From contig NC_084462.1 of NCBI RefSeq assembly GCF_027409185.1, positions 43,906,679 to 43,970,678 of the forward strand: a DNA stretch of 64,000 nucleotides, in the 5' to 3' direction. The translations under genes were made by a program, and so were the position numbers. Below are positions 11,471 to 23,190 of the stretch, in pieces. The notes beneath the pieces are model-generated. The model searched no databases and was not told where the DNA came from. It was given only the letters and a program-made list of their open reading frames with translations. The first letter of the stretch is position 1; every line of letters starts with the position of its first letter. Origin of the DNA: Cynocephalus volans. Taxonomy: Eukaryota > Chordata > Mammalia > Dermoptera > Cynocephalidae.

Positions 11471-12719
11471 TTCAAGAAATCCTTTGTCCCCAAATTTCTA
11501 TATAACTGGCAAAAAAAAAAAAAAAAAGATAAATATATTTATTCTTTTTGATCCATAGCTATTCTGTTGTAGCTGTCACGAAGTAAGTTGTAGTAGAATT
11601 GCAAGGCTTCTCAACAACTCTCTGCAGCCTGGCTCTCACCATAACAATCTTTAGCACAGGCCCAGGACACCTGCCTATCCTCACTTTGGATCAGAACCAT
11701 CCATGATTGTATTTTAGAACTCAAACAAATTTGAACAACTTTCTAATTTCTAAAGGATTGTGTTTCTGGTCATATTTTGGTTCTGACACATAAAGTTCTG
11801 CATTCTTAATTGATTAAGTTTTAGAGTCTGAATTAGCTTAAGTTTTAAAGAATATGAATGGCTGTTTAGAGTTTTCAGTCATGTATCTGTTTCTGAGTTA
11901 CAAATATTTATTTTTATGATTTCTAGGTTTTAAAGTCTTCAGAGACCTAGAAATTTATCTCTGAGATTCTGTAATTATAGGTATTCTTTAAGGAATGTGG
12001 AAAGTCAATGTATGACAATTGGGAATATATTTTAGTCTCAGCATCAAGTTAATAATTTTAATGACTTTCTGAGAGGGATCTACTTCGGACTTAATTTACT
12101 CTTTCATATTTGGTTTGGAACTTCAGAAGTCAAGTCATTAGGTGAGATGGTTTGGCCTGGATTCTACCCACTCCATGGCTTCAAATCCATGGCAATCTCT
12201 TGGTGTGTCCTCAAAGACGGGGGTAATGATGAGACTCCAATATATCACGGTTCTACCCATCAAAACTCCTAATCTCAATGGAATGGAGTTCTGTAAGAGG
12301 AAGTGACTTTCAGAACCACTAGAGGGCAACATAGCACTAGAGAATTCATGGAAGTATTCACAAGTTAACGGTAAACTGTGAGGTCTAATCTAAGATGAAT
12401 TATTTTAGCTTGAATTATAAACTTCCATTTGCTAATGATGAAGGTATCACTAAATAAAGTATTTCTCCAAAAGATATTCATAATATAATTCAACGTCACA
12501 TTTACAGCTCACTAGTATATTTCAGTTAACCAATACAAAACCACATCCAAAATTGTGAGAGCAATCACAAAGCTCATTAAAGAACAATCTCATATTTTAA
12601 GGATATAGTACAGACAACAGCATTTGAAAAGAAAACACTGTGCAAAACAAACCAGCACACACAAATGTACAATAATGAAATGTAATAAAACCAGCAGATG
12701 CCTTTCTCCCCCATGCTTT

Positions 12720-12725
12720 CATGCA
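12720..12725 (-). promoter_or_regulatory. UGCAUG (RBFOX-type) element downstream of the beta exon
   Basis: Transcript-strand UGCAUG about 780 nt into the intron after the beta microexon. RBFOX proteins bind this hexamer and commonly promote inclusion from downstream introns. Distance weakens the case. Confidence 0.35.
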
Positions 12726-13042
12726 CTCTCAACTCATGTCCATGCTAAAAACTGAACATTTTCAAGTTTTATCTAATTAGCAGCTGACTTTGAATTCATA
12801 TGATTGCTTCTGTGAGGGTTGGGTTTTAGTTCCTAAAGCAGAAATAGATCAACTGCGAGTTATTTTTAGTCTTTTATTTTCTAGAGGAAAAGCCAATAGA
12901 AAATATTTGTTTTGGAAAAAAAGATAACGGCTGCTTTTAAGAACAGAATATCTCATGATAGAAAAGTAAATTTGTCTATGTTCAATTATAGACATTCCTT
13001 TTAGTAAACAGGGAACCCCCTTGTGGCTCAAAAGATTGTCCT

Positions 13043-13048
13043 CATGCA
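13043..13048 (-). promoter_or_regulatory. UGCAUG (RBFOX-type) element downstream of the beta exon
   Basis: Transcript-strand UGCAUG about 460 nt after the beta donor, the nearer of two in this intron. MEF2 beta inclusion is tissue-dependent, so an RBFOX role is plausible but unproven. Confidence 0.4.
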
Positions 13049-13508
13049 GGATGAAATAATTCCAACCCTGAAAAAGGTGACCTCACCAAAAATGATGTAA
13101 TCTTTTTGAAAGAAATAACACACGACCGTGTGTTACAATCTGAGGAGCTTTGAAAGTGAATTAATTTTCTAAAAATATTTTAAATTTGGAAAGCTATATA
13201 AGGTATATCTTTCCTTACAAAAAAAAAAATCTTTAACAAGTGTCCTATGCTCATGGACAGCTCCTGCTTTTAAGGGCTGTATTCCAAAGTTCCCTCCAAC
13301 AAATAAAATGGCTCAACATATACAATTATAAATAGAAAAACCAGAGTCTGTAGCACCAGTAATTGCTTTAGTTATTCAAAGTGTTTGCACAGTATTTAAT
13401 AATAAAAAATTGTGTAACAAAAGAAACACTGGTTAGATAAAAACATTTAAGATAATTAGTACTTTCTACATCCTTTTCAACTCTCTTCAAGCAGAAAACC
13501 ACACTCAC

Positions 13509-13532
13509 CAACTCCAATTCCTCTTCCTCCGA
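13509..13532 (-). CDS. MEF2A: MEF2A beta microexon (SEEEELEL)
   Basis: This 24-nt, phase-0 exon encodes SEEEELEL (residues 287-294). The acceptor gcag ends at 13533 and the donor GTGAGT starts at 13508. A pyrimidine-rich run lies just upstream in transcript sense (plus positions about 13545-13570). The beta domain is an acidic, alternatively spliced insert of MEF2A, C and D that strengthens transactivation and is enriched in muscle and brain mRNAs (established for the family). It is too short for ordinary ORF finding and was located by looking for the SEEEELEL codons between the two neighbouring exons. Confidence 0.95.
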
Positions 13533-13756
13533 CTGCACTCAGCACATAAGAGGGATAAGAGAGTTACTAAGACTGTTGGTACTCACAAACAAAATATTTC
13601 TATAGAAAAACATGTTATTTGGACCCTAGCAGTTGTTTGGAATTCTAAAGAGATGATTATAGACACAACAAATAGAAATATAAATTACTTATTGTCTCTA
13701 TACTTAATTTTTCAAAAGACTGGAACAAGTCTTTTAAATTCTCTATGGCCAGGATT

Positions 13757-14055
13757 TAAAGACACCCTCCTCCTCCTAACTCAGTCCGCTCTTACGCTGG
13801 CCTCTCCTACACACAGAATGCTGTGACAATATTTAAAAGGGGATCCTCGTCACTATACCAGTTTATACTTGGTATCTTGAGAAAACTAACTCTGTACTTA
13901 CATCTTAATTCTCCTGTCACTACCTCACCTGGTCACATAGGTCCATTTACTTCTTTAGATTCTGTGCTACTTGGGCAGGCAGAAATTGTTTCATTTCCCA
14001 CAGTAGATAGCACAGTGTTAGGAAACAAAAGGAACTCAAACATTTGTTAATAAAC
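13757..14055 (+). mobile_element. L2 LINE 3' fragment
   Basis: The C-rich start and the ending with a 'gcacagtgttaggaaacaaa' block and 'catttgttaataaa' follow the L2 3' terminus pattern. Diverged. Confidence 0.5.
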
Positions 14056-14119
14056 AGAAGAATTTGAAATAACAATTTTATATGTTTATCATTTACAAAT
14101 ATAGTTTTCATATAAATAA

Positions 14120-15735
14120 TCTCAAAATTGTTTTGGCTACTGTAGTTTCTTTGTCTTTCCATATATATTTTAGTATTGGCTTATTATTATCTACAAAAAA
14201 GGTTGCTATGATTTTGACTGAAAAGCTACAGATCAATCTGAGAAGCAGTGACATCTTGACAATATTGAGTCTTCAAATTCATTAATATGATGTATCTCTC
14301 TGTTCAGCTAGGTCATCTTTGATTTCTTTCAGCAGTATTTGTAGATTTCAGCATACAGATCATGAATAAATGTTGAATTCTGTTAACATGGTGAATTTTA
14401 TTGATGAATTTTCAAATGTACAATCAGCCTTGCATTCCTGGGATGAAACCCACTTGGTCTTGCAATATTATCCTTTTTATATATTGCTGAATTTATTTAC
14501 TAATATTTTGAGGATTTTTATGACTAGAGTTCATGAGGGACACTGGTTTGCAGATTTTTTTTTTCTTGTAATGCCTTATTCTGGTTTCATATTAGGGTAA
14601 TGCTGGCATAATAAAATGTGTTGGGAAGTGTTCCCTGATCTTGTATTATTTTTCTGAAAGAGATCATATATAACTTGATTGTTTCTTCCTTAAATGTTTG
14701 GTAGAATTTGCCAGTGAAATCATCTGGCTTTGAGTTTTCTTTTTTGGAAGATTTTTAAACTAGGAATTCAATTTCTTTAATAGATATTTACTATTTGGGT
14801 TAACTATTTCTTCTTCAGTGAGTTACTAGTAATCCTTTGATAGTTTGTACCTTTGAAAGAATTTGCCCATTTCATCTAAACTATCAAATCTACTGGAATA
14901 GAACTGTTTGTAATATTCTCTTATCTTTTAATGTCTTTTGGGCAATATGCCTTCTTCATTCTTAATATTGATAACCTGGGTCTTTCGGTTTTCTTTGGTC
15001 AGTTTAGCTAGAGGACTATCAATTTTATGGATCTTAAAAAGCAAAAAGTTTTTGATTTGAGTTTCTCTACTGTTTTCTGTTTTATACTTCATTAACTTCT
15101 ATTCTTTATTTTTTCCTTTCTTCTACTTGCTTTGGATTAAGTTTGCTCTTCTTTCTCAAGTTTAAGGTAAAAGCTAAGGTTTACTGATTTGGGAACTTTC
15201 TTCTCTTCTAATATCAACAGTTAGTGGTATAAATTTCCCCATAGCACAACTCTAGCTGGTTCCCCAAATTTTGATAAATAGTGTTTTCATTTCCAATCAG
15301 CTATATGTGTTTTTAAATTTCCTTGAGATTTCTTCTTGGCCTATGGGTTATTTAAAAGTATGTTTAATTTCTAAATATATAGAGATTTTCCTATTGTCTT
15401 TCTGTTACTGATTTCTAGTTTGATTTCATTACAGTCAAAGAATAATCTGTATGATTTCAATTCTTTGAAATTTGCTGAGGTTTGTTTTATGGTACAGAAT
15501 ATGGTCCATTTTGGTGACTGTTTCATGTGCACTTGAGAAAAATGTGTGTTCTGCCACTGTTCTATAAACATCTCTTAAGTCTGGTTGGTTGAGTGTTGCT
15601 CAGACCATCTAGATACTTACTGATTCTTCTGTCTACTTCTATCAATTACTGAGAGGGGGGGTTGAAGTCTCCAACTACAACTGTAGATTTTTCTACTTCA
15701 CCATTTAGTTCTATCAGTTTTGCTTTATGTATTTT
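14120..15735 (-). mobile_element. L1 ORF2 fragment, antisense, first part
   Basis: Read on the minus strand this is L1 reverse-transcriptase ORF2 sequence with many stops; typical plus-strand hallmarks are 'catggtgaattttattgatg' and the 'gaaacccacttggtc' block. It breaks off at 'ctttatgtattttt' near 15735 and resumes with the same words at about 17566, so a later element split it. Confidence 0.8.
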
Positions 15736-17565
15736 TATTTTTTAACTAAAAATATTTATTGAAATAATTGTAGATTTCCATACAGTTAGTAGAAATAATA
15801 GAGATTCCTTGTACATCAGTAAACTTCTACCTTAAGAAAATAGAAGAGCAAACTAAACCAAAGGCAAATATGAGTAGGGAATAACAAAGAGTACAACAGA
15901 AATATATGAAATAGGGAATTAAAAAACAATAAAGAAAATCAACAAAACCCAAAGTTGATTCTTTAAAAAGATCAACAAAATTTGCAAACCTTTACCTAGA
16001 CTGACCAAGAAAACAAGAGAGAAGACCAAAACCACTAAAATCAGAAATAAAGCAGGGGTATTATTACATTGTCACTATGGTTTTTTGTGGTGGTAAGATT
16101 TACTTTCTTTCTCTTTCTCATTTGCATTTTGTTCTACCAGTGGGTTTTGTTCTTTCTTGTGTATTCATGGTAGTGATTATTGCTTTTTTGGATTCCAGAT
16201 ACAGGACTTCCTTGAGGATTTCTTGCAGGGCTGATCTTGTGGTGGTGAACTGCAATTTTTGTTTGTCTGGAAAATACACTATTTCCCCATCATTTCTGAA
16301 GGACAGCCTTGCTGGGTATGGTATTCTTGACCTGCAGCTTTTTTCTTTTAGTACTTTGAATATATCATCCCAATTTCTTCTGGCCGGTCAAATCTCTGCT
16401 GAAAACTGTGCTGTTAGTCTGATAGGGGCTCCCTTGTAGGTGACTTGATTTTCTCTTGCTTCTTTTAAGATTCTCTCTTTGTCTTTGAGCTTTGCCAGTT
16501 TGATTATAATAGGGGCTCCATTATAAGTGATTTGATGCTTTTCTCTTGCTATTTTAAAGATTTTCTCTGTCTTTGAGCTTTACCAGTTTGACTATAATGT
16601 CTCTTTGAGAGGATCCTTTTGGGTTGAATCTGTTTGGATATCTTTTGAGCCTCCTGGATCTGAAGGTCCATGTCTCTCCATGTACCTGGGAAGTTTTCCA
16701 TTATTATTTCATTGAATAGGTTTTCCAAACCTTTTCCATTCTCCACCCCTTCTGGAACACCCATGATTCAAATGTATGCTTAAGGTTGTCTGCTAGCTCT
16801 CTCAGGTTTTCTTCACTTTTAAAATTCTTTTTTCCTTTTTCTTGTCTGCCAGGGTTATTTTGAAAAGATTATCTTCAAGATCAAAAATTCTTTCTTCTGC
16901 TTGTTCTAGCCTGCTGCTTAAGCTATTGGTTGTGTTTTCTGTTTCACTGGGTTAATCTTTCAGTACTGTGAGTTCTGCTACATTCTTTTTTAAGGTATTA
17001 ATCTCTCTGTAATTTTTTTCCTTCATATCCTGATATTTTTTTCTTGTTTCATTATGTTGTCTGAGTCTTCCCATATTTCAGTGAGTTTCCTTAAGATTGT
17101 TGCTTGGAATTCCTTTTCAGTCATTTCAAGGGTTTCCTGCTCTATAGGGTCTGGTATTTGAGAATTACTGTATTCTTTTGGTGGTGTCATATTTTCTTGG
17201 GTTTTTGTATTTCTAGTATCTCTATGTTGATGCCTGGTTATCTGGCAGAGCAGCTGCTTCTTCTATTGCTCTGGAGTGGGCTTTGAGGAGAGAGACATCC
17301 TCTTCTTTATCTGGTCTCCAAGGCTGGTGACTGTCCTTCTGTGTCAATGCAAGTGAGCGTCTGGCTGGCCACCTGCATGGTGGCTGTGGCTTCTGCTGTG
17401 GTATCGAACCACTTTTTCGGCAGCTGCAGCTGTGGTGGGCCACCTGCGTGGAAGTGGTGTTTTCAGTGTGCTCCTTGCCTGCTTCCTAGTAGGGGATGCT
17501 ATTCTCAGCTCCTGCCTAGGACCCTGGGTGTGCTCTGTTTCTTGCCTGCTTCTGGGTGGAGCCAC
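15736..17565 (-). mobile_element. Nested L1 composite (ORF1 antisense, inverted ORF2 piece, 3' UTR)
   Basis: The insertion sits between two copies of 'ctttatgtatttt'. From low to high coordinate it shows a T-rich 3' end and an L1 3' UTR (to about 15845), a sense-oriented ORF2 piece (about 15850-16075), then ORF1 in antisense (about 16080-17100) and 5' sequence. ORF1 words readable on the minus strand include ENLFNEIIMENFPGTW and IQEAQKISKQIQPKRI. It is broken by stops and by an internal 87-nt tandem duplication. The inverted ORF2 piece means either 5' rearrangement during insertion or two separate events. Confidence 0.7.
16424..16598. repeat. Tandem duplication inside the L1 ORF1 fossil
   Basis: Copy one at 16424-16510 and copy two at 16511-16598 both run from aggggctcc to agtttga(t/c)tataat with about a dozen differences. 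It duplicates part of the ORF1 C-terminal coding region in this fossil copy. Confidence 0.8.
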
Positions 17566-18230
17566 TTTATGTATTTTGAAGGCCTTAGGTGCGCATACAC
17601 TAAAGATAGTTATTTCTTGGAAAATGGACATTGTAATGTCCCTCTTTATCCCTGACAATATTCCCTGCTCTGAAGTCTATGTTGTCTGAAATTAGTATTT
17701 CTACTTTAGCTTTCTTTTGACTGTGTTTGCATGGTATATTTTTCTCCATTCTTTTATCTATGTCTTTTTATTTAAAGCATGTTTCTTGTAGATGGCATAT
17801 TTCTTGGTCTTGCTGTTTTTTGTTTTAAAACAAATCGGATAATTTGTCTTAATCGATGTGTTCTGACCACATTCAATGTGATTACTTATATGGTTGGATT
17901 AAAATCCACCATTTTGCTATTTTTTGTTTCATCTGTTCTTTGTTTTTCTCTTTTTTTCCATTTCTTAGGCTATTACAATATTTTTTACAATTCCATTTTA
18001 TTTCCTCTATTGAGTTACTATTCACACCCCTTTAAAAAATTTTTTCTGAGTTGCACTAGGGTTTACAATATACATCTTTAGTTACTCAGAGTTCACCTTC
18101 AAATATTATATTATGTGTACAATAGGAACCTACAACAGTATATTTTAATTCCTCCCTCCTATCCTTTGTTGTCATATATTTTATTTTTACATGTGCTATG
18201 GGCATAAAATACAGTGCCACTATTTTTGTT
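17566..18230 (-). mobile_element. L1 ORF2 fragment, antisense, second part
   Basis: Continues the element broken at 15735: 'ctttatgtattttgaa', then 'atgtccctctttatccctga', the usual order of L1 ORF2 read on the opposite strand. The end near 18080-18230 is uncertain. Confidence 0.7.
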
Positions 18231-18239
18231 TTATACAGT

Positions 18240-19325
18240 CAGTTATCTTGTGGAGCAATTAAAAAGAGGGAAAACACCCATATCTTGTTTTCTAATACCA
18301 TTTTCCAATAAAAGGAATTCCTTGGAGAAATACCTAATTCTAGGACTACAGTGGGAAATCCATAAGATGAACTTGGAGAACATGGTCGTGCCACAAAATA
18401 AAGAAGTGCTCCCTCCAAAGAAACCCACAAGGATACAGGTATGTCAAAGGGACACAGGGACCAAATGAATAGCCCTCAAAAGCTAAAGCTGGAACAAGCT
18501 GAGCAACAGTAAAATGTCGTATTGCATTACAACCCAAAGTGTAAAATAAATGCCCATGAGTCTATACTTTTATAAATAAATGATTAAGTAAATGATTAAA
18601 TAAATGAGAGAAAACGGATAGATTTTCTGTGCAGAAGAACTCCAAAATAATTCATGTAGATAATCTTCCCTCAAGGATATGATGCTTTAACTCCCTGCTC
18701 CTTAAGTGTGGGTTGTGTATAGTGATTTCCTTCCAAAGACTACAGTGTGGAAAGGCAAAAAAGAGTAACTTTATAGAGAAATCTGTGAAACACTACATTA
18801 GTCAGGTGACCAAGTTAACATCAGTAATAAATAGTCATGTTGATAGTGTGCACCCTTGATATGATGTGATGAAAATGGTACTTTAATTTTATGACCTTCC
18901 TGCCTCAAACTAATAACCCCAGTGTGGTCATGAGAAAAACATCTGACAAATTCCAACTGAGGGACATTCTACAAAATACCTGAGCAGTACTACTTAAAAC
19001 TTTAAAGGTCACTAAAGCAAGGAAAGTCTTAGAAACTCTCACAGCCAAGAGGACTCTAAGGAGATTACTAAATGTTATGTGGTATCCTGGATTAGATCCT
19101 GGAATAGAAAAAGACATAAGGTTAAAAACTGAGGAAATCTGAATAAAGTATGAACTTTAGTTAATAATAATGTACCAATATTGGTTCACTAGTTATAACA
19201 AATGTATATACTAATATATGATGTTAATAAGAGAAACTGGTATAGGGTATATGGGAATATTCTATGCTATCTTTGCAATCTTTCTATAAATCTAAAACTG
19301 TTCTAAAATAAAAGGTTTATAAAAT
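18240..19325 (+). mobile_element. L1M-type 3' end, sense orientation
   Basis: Noncoding 3' UTR of an old L1 subfamily, recognised by 'ttgatatgatgtgatgaaaa', 'gtaccaatattggttcacta' and the ending 'ctaaaactgttctaaaataa' followed by an A-rich tail. The start is approximate. Confidence 0.7.
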
Positions 19326-19329
19326 ATAG

Positions 19330-20060
19330 AGAAAAATGAATTTTATTATATTCTCATTTATTCCATTTCCAATGTTCTTCATTCCTTCGTGTAAAGTCAA
19401 GTTTTTACTGGGATCATATATTCCTTCTGCTGAAGGACTTCTTTTAACATTTCTTGTAGAGGAAGTCTGCTGGCAATAAAGTCCCATCATTTTTGTTTGA
19501 GAAACTCTTTATTTCTTCTTCATTTTTGAAAGATATTTTTTCTGGGCACAGAATTCTAAGTTGAGAGTTTTGTTTTTTTAATATCAGCACATTAAATATG
19601 TTACTCCATTGTTTTCTAGCTTCTATAGTTTCTGAAGAGAAGTCTGGCATTAATTCTTATCTTTGTTCTTCTGTATGTAACGTGTCTCTTTTCTCTGGCT
19701 GTCTTTCAGATTTTTCTTCTGTCTTTTGCTTTTAGCAATCCGAGTGTGGGTGTGTGGGGGGTGTGTGTATTGGTGATAGTATTTATCCTACTTGGTGTTG
19801 GTTATTATTTCTTATAATATTACTCTTGTTCTGTTTTCTTTTCTCTTGTTAGAATTCCAATTACAAATATGTTACACCATTTGATAATGTCCCACAGCTC
19901 TTGGATGCTTTGTTCTGTTTTTTTGTTTTGTTTTGATTCTTCTTTCCCTTTGTATTTCAGTTTGGATAATTCCTACTGACTCAACCTATAGGTCTTTCTT
20001 CCTGCCAGGTCTTTGGTGCAGGGTTTGAGCTAACTTAATTAGAAACTGGACTGGGTTTGA
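19330..20060 (-). mobile_element. L1/HAL1-like ORF1 region, antisense
   Basis: Plus-strand text such as 'aacatttcttgtagagga', 'tttctgggcacagaattcta' and 'ttctgaagagaagtctggca' is the reverse of old L1 or HAL1 ORF1. Contains a short GT-rich run at 19744-19768. Confidence 0.6.
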
Positions 20061-20947
20061 GCTTTGTTGTTGCTATGGTTAATCTCAACGTACCTACCAA
20101 TGCTTCATATCCTTTTGGGTGTGGGGATTGGTTTGACAGGATCCCACCACCCTTCCCCCTGCCCAATGAATGCTCCACTCTCAGTTTCAAGCCTTCCCCT
20201 TTGTGCTGTGCCTAGGTCTGTGGCCTTCTCTGTCATCCTGCCACTCTCCCAACATTGCTCTGTACCCAGCATGTCTTCTGGTTCCACCACTGTGGGTTGA
20301 AATATTTTTCCTTTTCCATTTCCCTAGATAAAATGAGATTTCACCAGTGCCCTAAGAGTGACATTGTTTGTTGTTCATATCTCACAGATTAGGGCTTTTG
20401 TTCCATATAAAAGAAAGGAGCAAAAGATCCAGGTAAAACTTTTTGCCCCTACTGCAGTGGCTACTCTTCCCCTCTCCCAGTTGTGTACCACAAAGAAGAA
20501 TTTTTCAGGACATTCCCAGTCTTTTCTGTGAGCATCCAGTGTGGTTTATAGAAAAAAAGCCTACAAGACAACATGGACTTGCACTATACTGTGGCCCACA
20601 GGAGTTTCACATGCTCCTGCTAGTGTGCAGTTAGTTTGTGGCAATTCACCAATAGTCCTAACTTAACTTTTACCACCTATGTCTCGCTGTGCCTTGTCCA
20701 GTGCTCAAATGTCATCTCTCCCCATAGCATCTCCTTAGCATCTGGGTCAGTTGGTTGCCCTGAAATCTCAGCACTACAATGAGTTCAATAAAAACTGTGA
20801 ATTTGCTGTATGTTCAAGTTTTTTCATTGTAACATTGGGAGCAACACAATTTCCAGCTTTTTGTATCTCTGAATAAAAAAGTACTTCTTTGTTTTTTGAC
20901 CCAGAGTATAAAACTTAAAGGGATTTGGTCCTGTCTCTATTTTGTAA

Positions 20948-21095
20948 TATCTTGAACAAGTAATAACCTTTAGCTCAGTGTTCTCATCTCTACACAGACA
21001 TGATCACATTCTAAGTGAAAATCAAATGAGACAGTGCACATATGAAGATGTTTTAGAATCTATAAAGCATTATACAAATGTAGAATTATTATCTA
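20948..21095 (+). repeat. MIR SINE fragment
   Basis: Diverged MIR-like order: 'ctcagtgttctcatctctac', then aaaatcaaatgagacagtgcac, then ataaagcattatacaaatgt. No target duplication can be seen. Confidence 0.5.
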
Positions 21096-21895
21096 AGACT
21101 GACAGCATCACTTCACTTAGCAAAAAGTCAAATACCAAGTTTAGCAGCTGCATAGTAGCAACAACACCTAGCATATCTCACTTAGTGTGCTAGCAGTCAA
21201 ACAGTTGCTAAACTAAGAATGGTTTTAAAATTTGCCTATATATTCCAATTTTTTCTAAAAGAGGCTAAGAGGGATAAACATTCTCTTATTCTTCATAAAC
21301 ACAGACTTGGTATTCAAAAGCAAATGAGGCTACAACTCGTTAAGGGATGGAGTTGAGGGTAACTGCACTCCTTTATAAAGTTAAATAGAAAGGTTATTTG
21401 AGAAGAAAAAAGCAGAGAAAATTATTCGGAGAATAACTCATTCAAGTTTGTACACATTCTTCCATATCTACGATAGTTCTCTTTGGTATATACAATTTTC
21501 TAATAAATAATTTGGTGTTTCTCTCACAGAAAAGCATGTGTAACAGATTACTGAAAGTATGCAAAATACAGAGAAGAAATGTCACGTTTAATTTATAAAT
21601 TTGGGATTGAAATCTCTAAGCAAAGTTCCTAGCCTGGTAAAATTAAAACTAAGCATAATAACCTCTCCATATATAGCTTTAATTTTAAGTAACCATTACG
21701 CAGATTTTTTATTTTTCCATAATCTGATTTTTGTGCATTTAAAATAGACTCGTCCCTTTGAATGCTAATTTTCAGTAGAAATATTCATTAGGAAAAGGTA
21801 TGGATTCTGAGGTACAGAAAATTCCAAAGGAAGATATAGACTATGTATAAAATACGTGTTTTACAAGAATGAAGGTGAAGAAAGATTCAGTTTAC

Positions 21896-22083
21896 CAGTG
21901 GAGGCATCATTCCCTTGCTTGAAGGGGGGATGACAACTCGAAGATCTGGTTTTCGACTGTTCATTCCAAGATTGCCACCACCTGGTGGAGGGGGAGACTT
22001 TGTAGGCATGACTTTGCCTAAACTATTTGCACCAGGAGTTCCAATCATATTTGGAGAAGCTCTTGAGTTTACGAATCCATTCC
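21896..22083 (-). CDS. MEF2A: MEF2A exon carrying the p38 MAPK docking site
   Basis: The exon is 188 nt: two bases finish Gly224, then come residues 225-286, [14 protein letters not shown] to KGMMPPL. The acceptor is ccag at 22087-22084 and the donor GTAAAC starts at 21895; the 3' phase is 0. The stretch [12 protein letters not shown] (residues 266-277) matches the p38alpha/beta docking (D) motif described at about 269-280 of human MEF2A: a basic Arg-Lys, then hydrophobic Leu-x-Val. KSPPPPGGG supplies a flexible proline-rich linker. Human MEF2A, as I remember it, reads NLIGATGAN where this copy has NMIGTPGAN. Confidence 0.96.
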
Positions 22084-22799
22084 CTGGAAAAATGAAATAT
22101 CATTAACATGAAAAGAGTTATTAAAATACTATGGCCCAAATACAAAGCAAGTTTTCCTCAGTCTGAGTTGCAAATGAATTTTATAACAAAATTCACTAGT
22201 GACTACCCATGTATATTAGGATATTTTAAAAATAACCAAAGAAAGTCAACAAAAATCTGAAGTACATATAAAGCTTAAGACTAACACCACTTGTTTACCA
22301 GCATTACTGCTTAAACCTGCTGAGAGATAATTAAAACACAATACACATTTCTAACAGGGCATCTCATACTGGGGACTGAGACAATAGAGATATAAGAAAA
22401 TGTCCAAGACCAGCCTACTGATTCATTCTTGTGACAACAAAGGCATTGCTTCTAAGTTTTGGGTACTGAACTAAGCATCAAGGTGATTCCTTAACTGTAG
22501 CTTATTTAGCACTCAGCTCTCATGCCTCAATTTCACCAAGTATTTCTTCCTCATGGCTCTACTTCTACCTGCCCTGTTTCTACAGCTTCCATTAAGGTCC
22601 TTATTAAATATTTGTCGTTTATCTGACTTTAATCATGCCATTCCTACTTTTTAACTTCCCCTAATAGAACCACCCATCTCTGTTAGATGAAATAAAGGCA
22701 TAGGCACACTGTGATATATATTCTGTGGACATAGCACTTTTGGGAACCAGTTGAGATATGAAATAAATGTACAAGACCATCCCTGTTTTCATGAGTACT

Positions 22800-23190
22800 A
22801 TAGTCATTCTAGTTCTTCCTGTGTGTAGCAGCCATGTGTGTTGGGTCGGCCTGACTCCACTTCAAATGCCCCTCCACCCTGGCCACAGATTGGCTTTGTG
22901 ACAGGTATTTGACTCAGGTCAGAGGCAATGAGTATAAAGCATTCTACCCCTCACTACAGTGATGAGATCTAGGAATGACTAGTCAGAATATAGGTAAAGA
23001 AGCTTGCAAAGGAGAAGTCATTTTGAGACTCAGAAGAAAGCCAGAATGAGGGAAAAGCTAATGTACAAAGGAGAATAGCAAAGAATTGAAGTAAAAGCCC
23101 TGATTAAACCATGCTTGTAGTCTGTACTACTTCTGGATCTTTTCAGTTACATATACATTAATAAATCCACTATACTATTTAAGCGTGAAG
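22800..23190 (+). mobile_element. MaLR/MLT-like LTR remnant
   Basis: The 3' part reads like the end of a MaLR LTR (ctggatcttttcagttacat, then 'aataaatccac' and 'tatttaagc'). The front half is too diverged to be sure. Regulatory fossil without coding capacity. Confidence 0.4.

Larger units (their letters stand above)
10103..13508 (-). other. MEF2A intron after the beta microexon (3,406 nt)
   Basis: Donor GTGAGT at 13508, acceptor cag at 10105-10103. Contents seen: a MIR at about 11285-11470, an A-run at 11512-11527, and transcript-strand UGCAUG at 13043-13048 and 12720-12725. The segment 11550-13500 holds no repeat I recognise, unlike the introns around it, which is compatible with a conserved splicing-control region but does not show it. 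Confidence 0.9.
13533..21895 (-). other. MEF2A intron before the beta microexon (8,363 nt)
   Basis: Donor GTAAAC at 21895, acceptor gcag at 13536-13533. Most of 13.75-20.06 kb is stacked LINE DNA: L2, a minus-oriented L1, a nested L1 composite, a plus-oriented L1 3' end and an antisense L1 ORF1-like region. A MIR sits at about 20950-21095. The pieces 20060-20940 and 21100-21890 show nothing recognisable. Confidence 0.9.

Noticed and set aside
16077..17689. Several 70-120 codon frames suggesting a gene near 16-17.7 kb
   Set aside because: They are decayed, mostly antisense L1 ORF1 and 5' sequence with stops and a tandem duplication.
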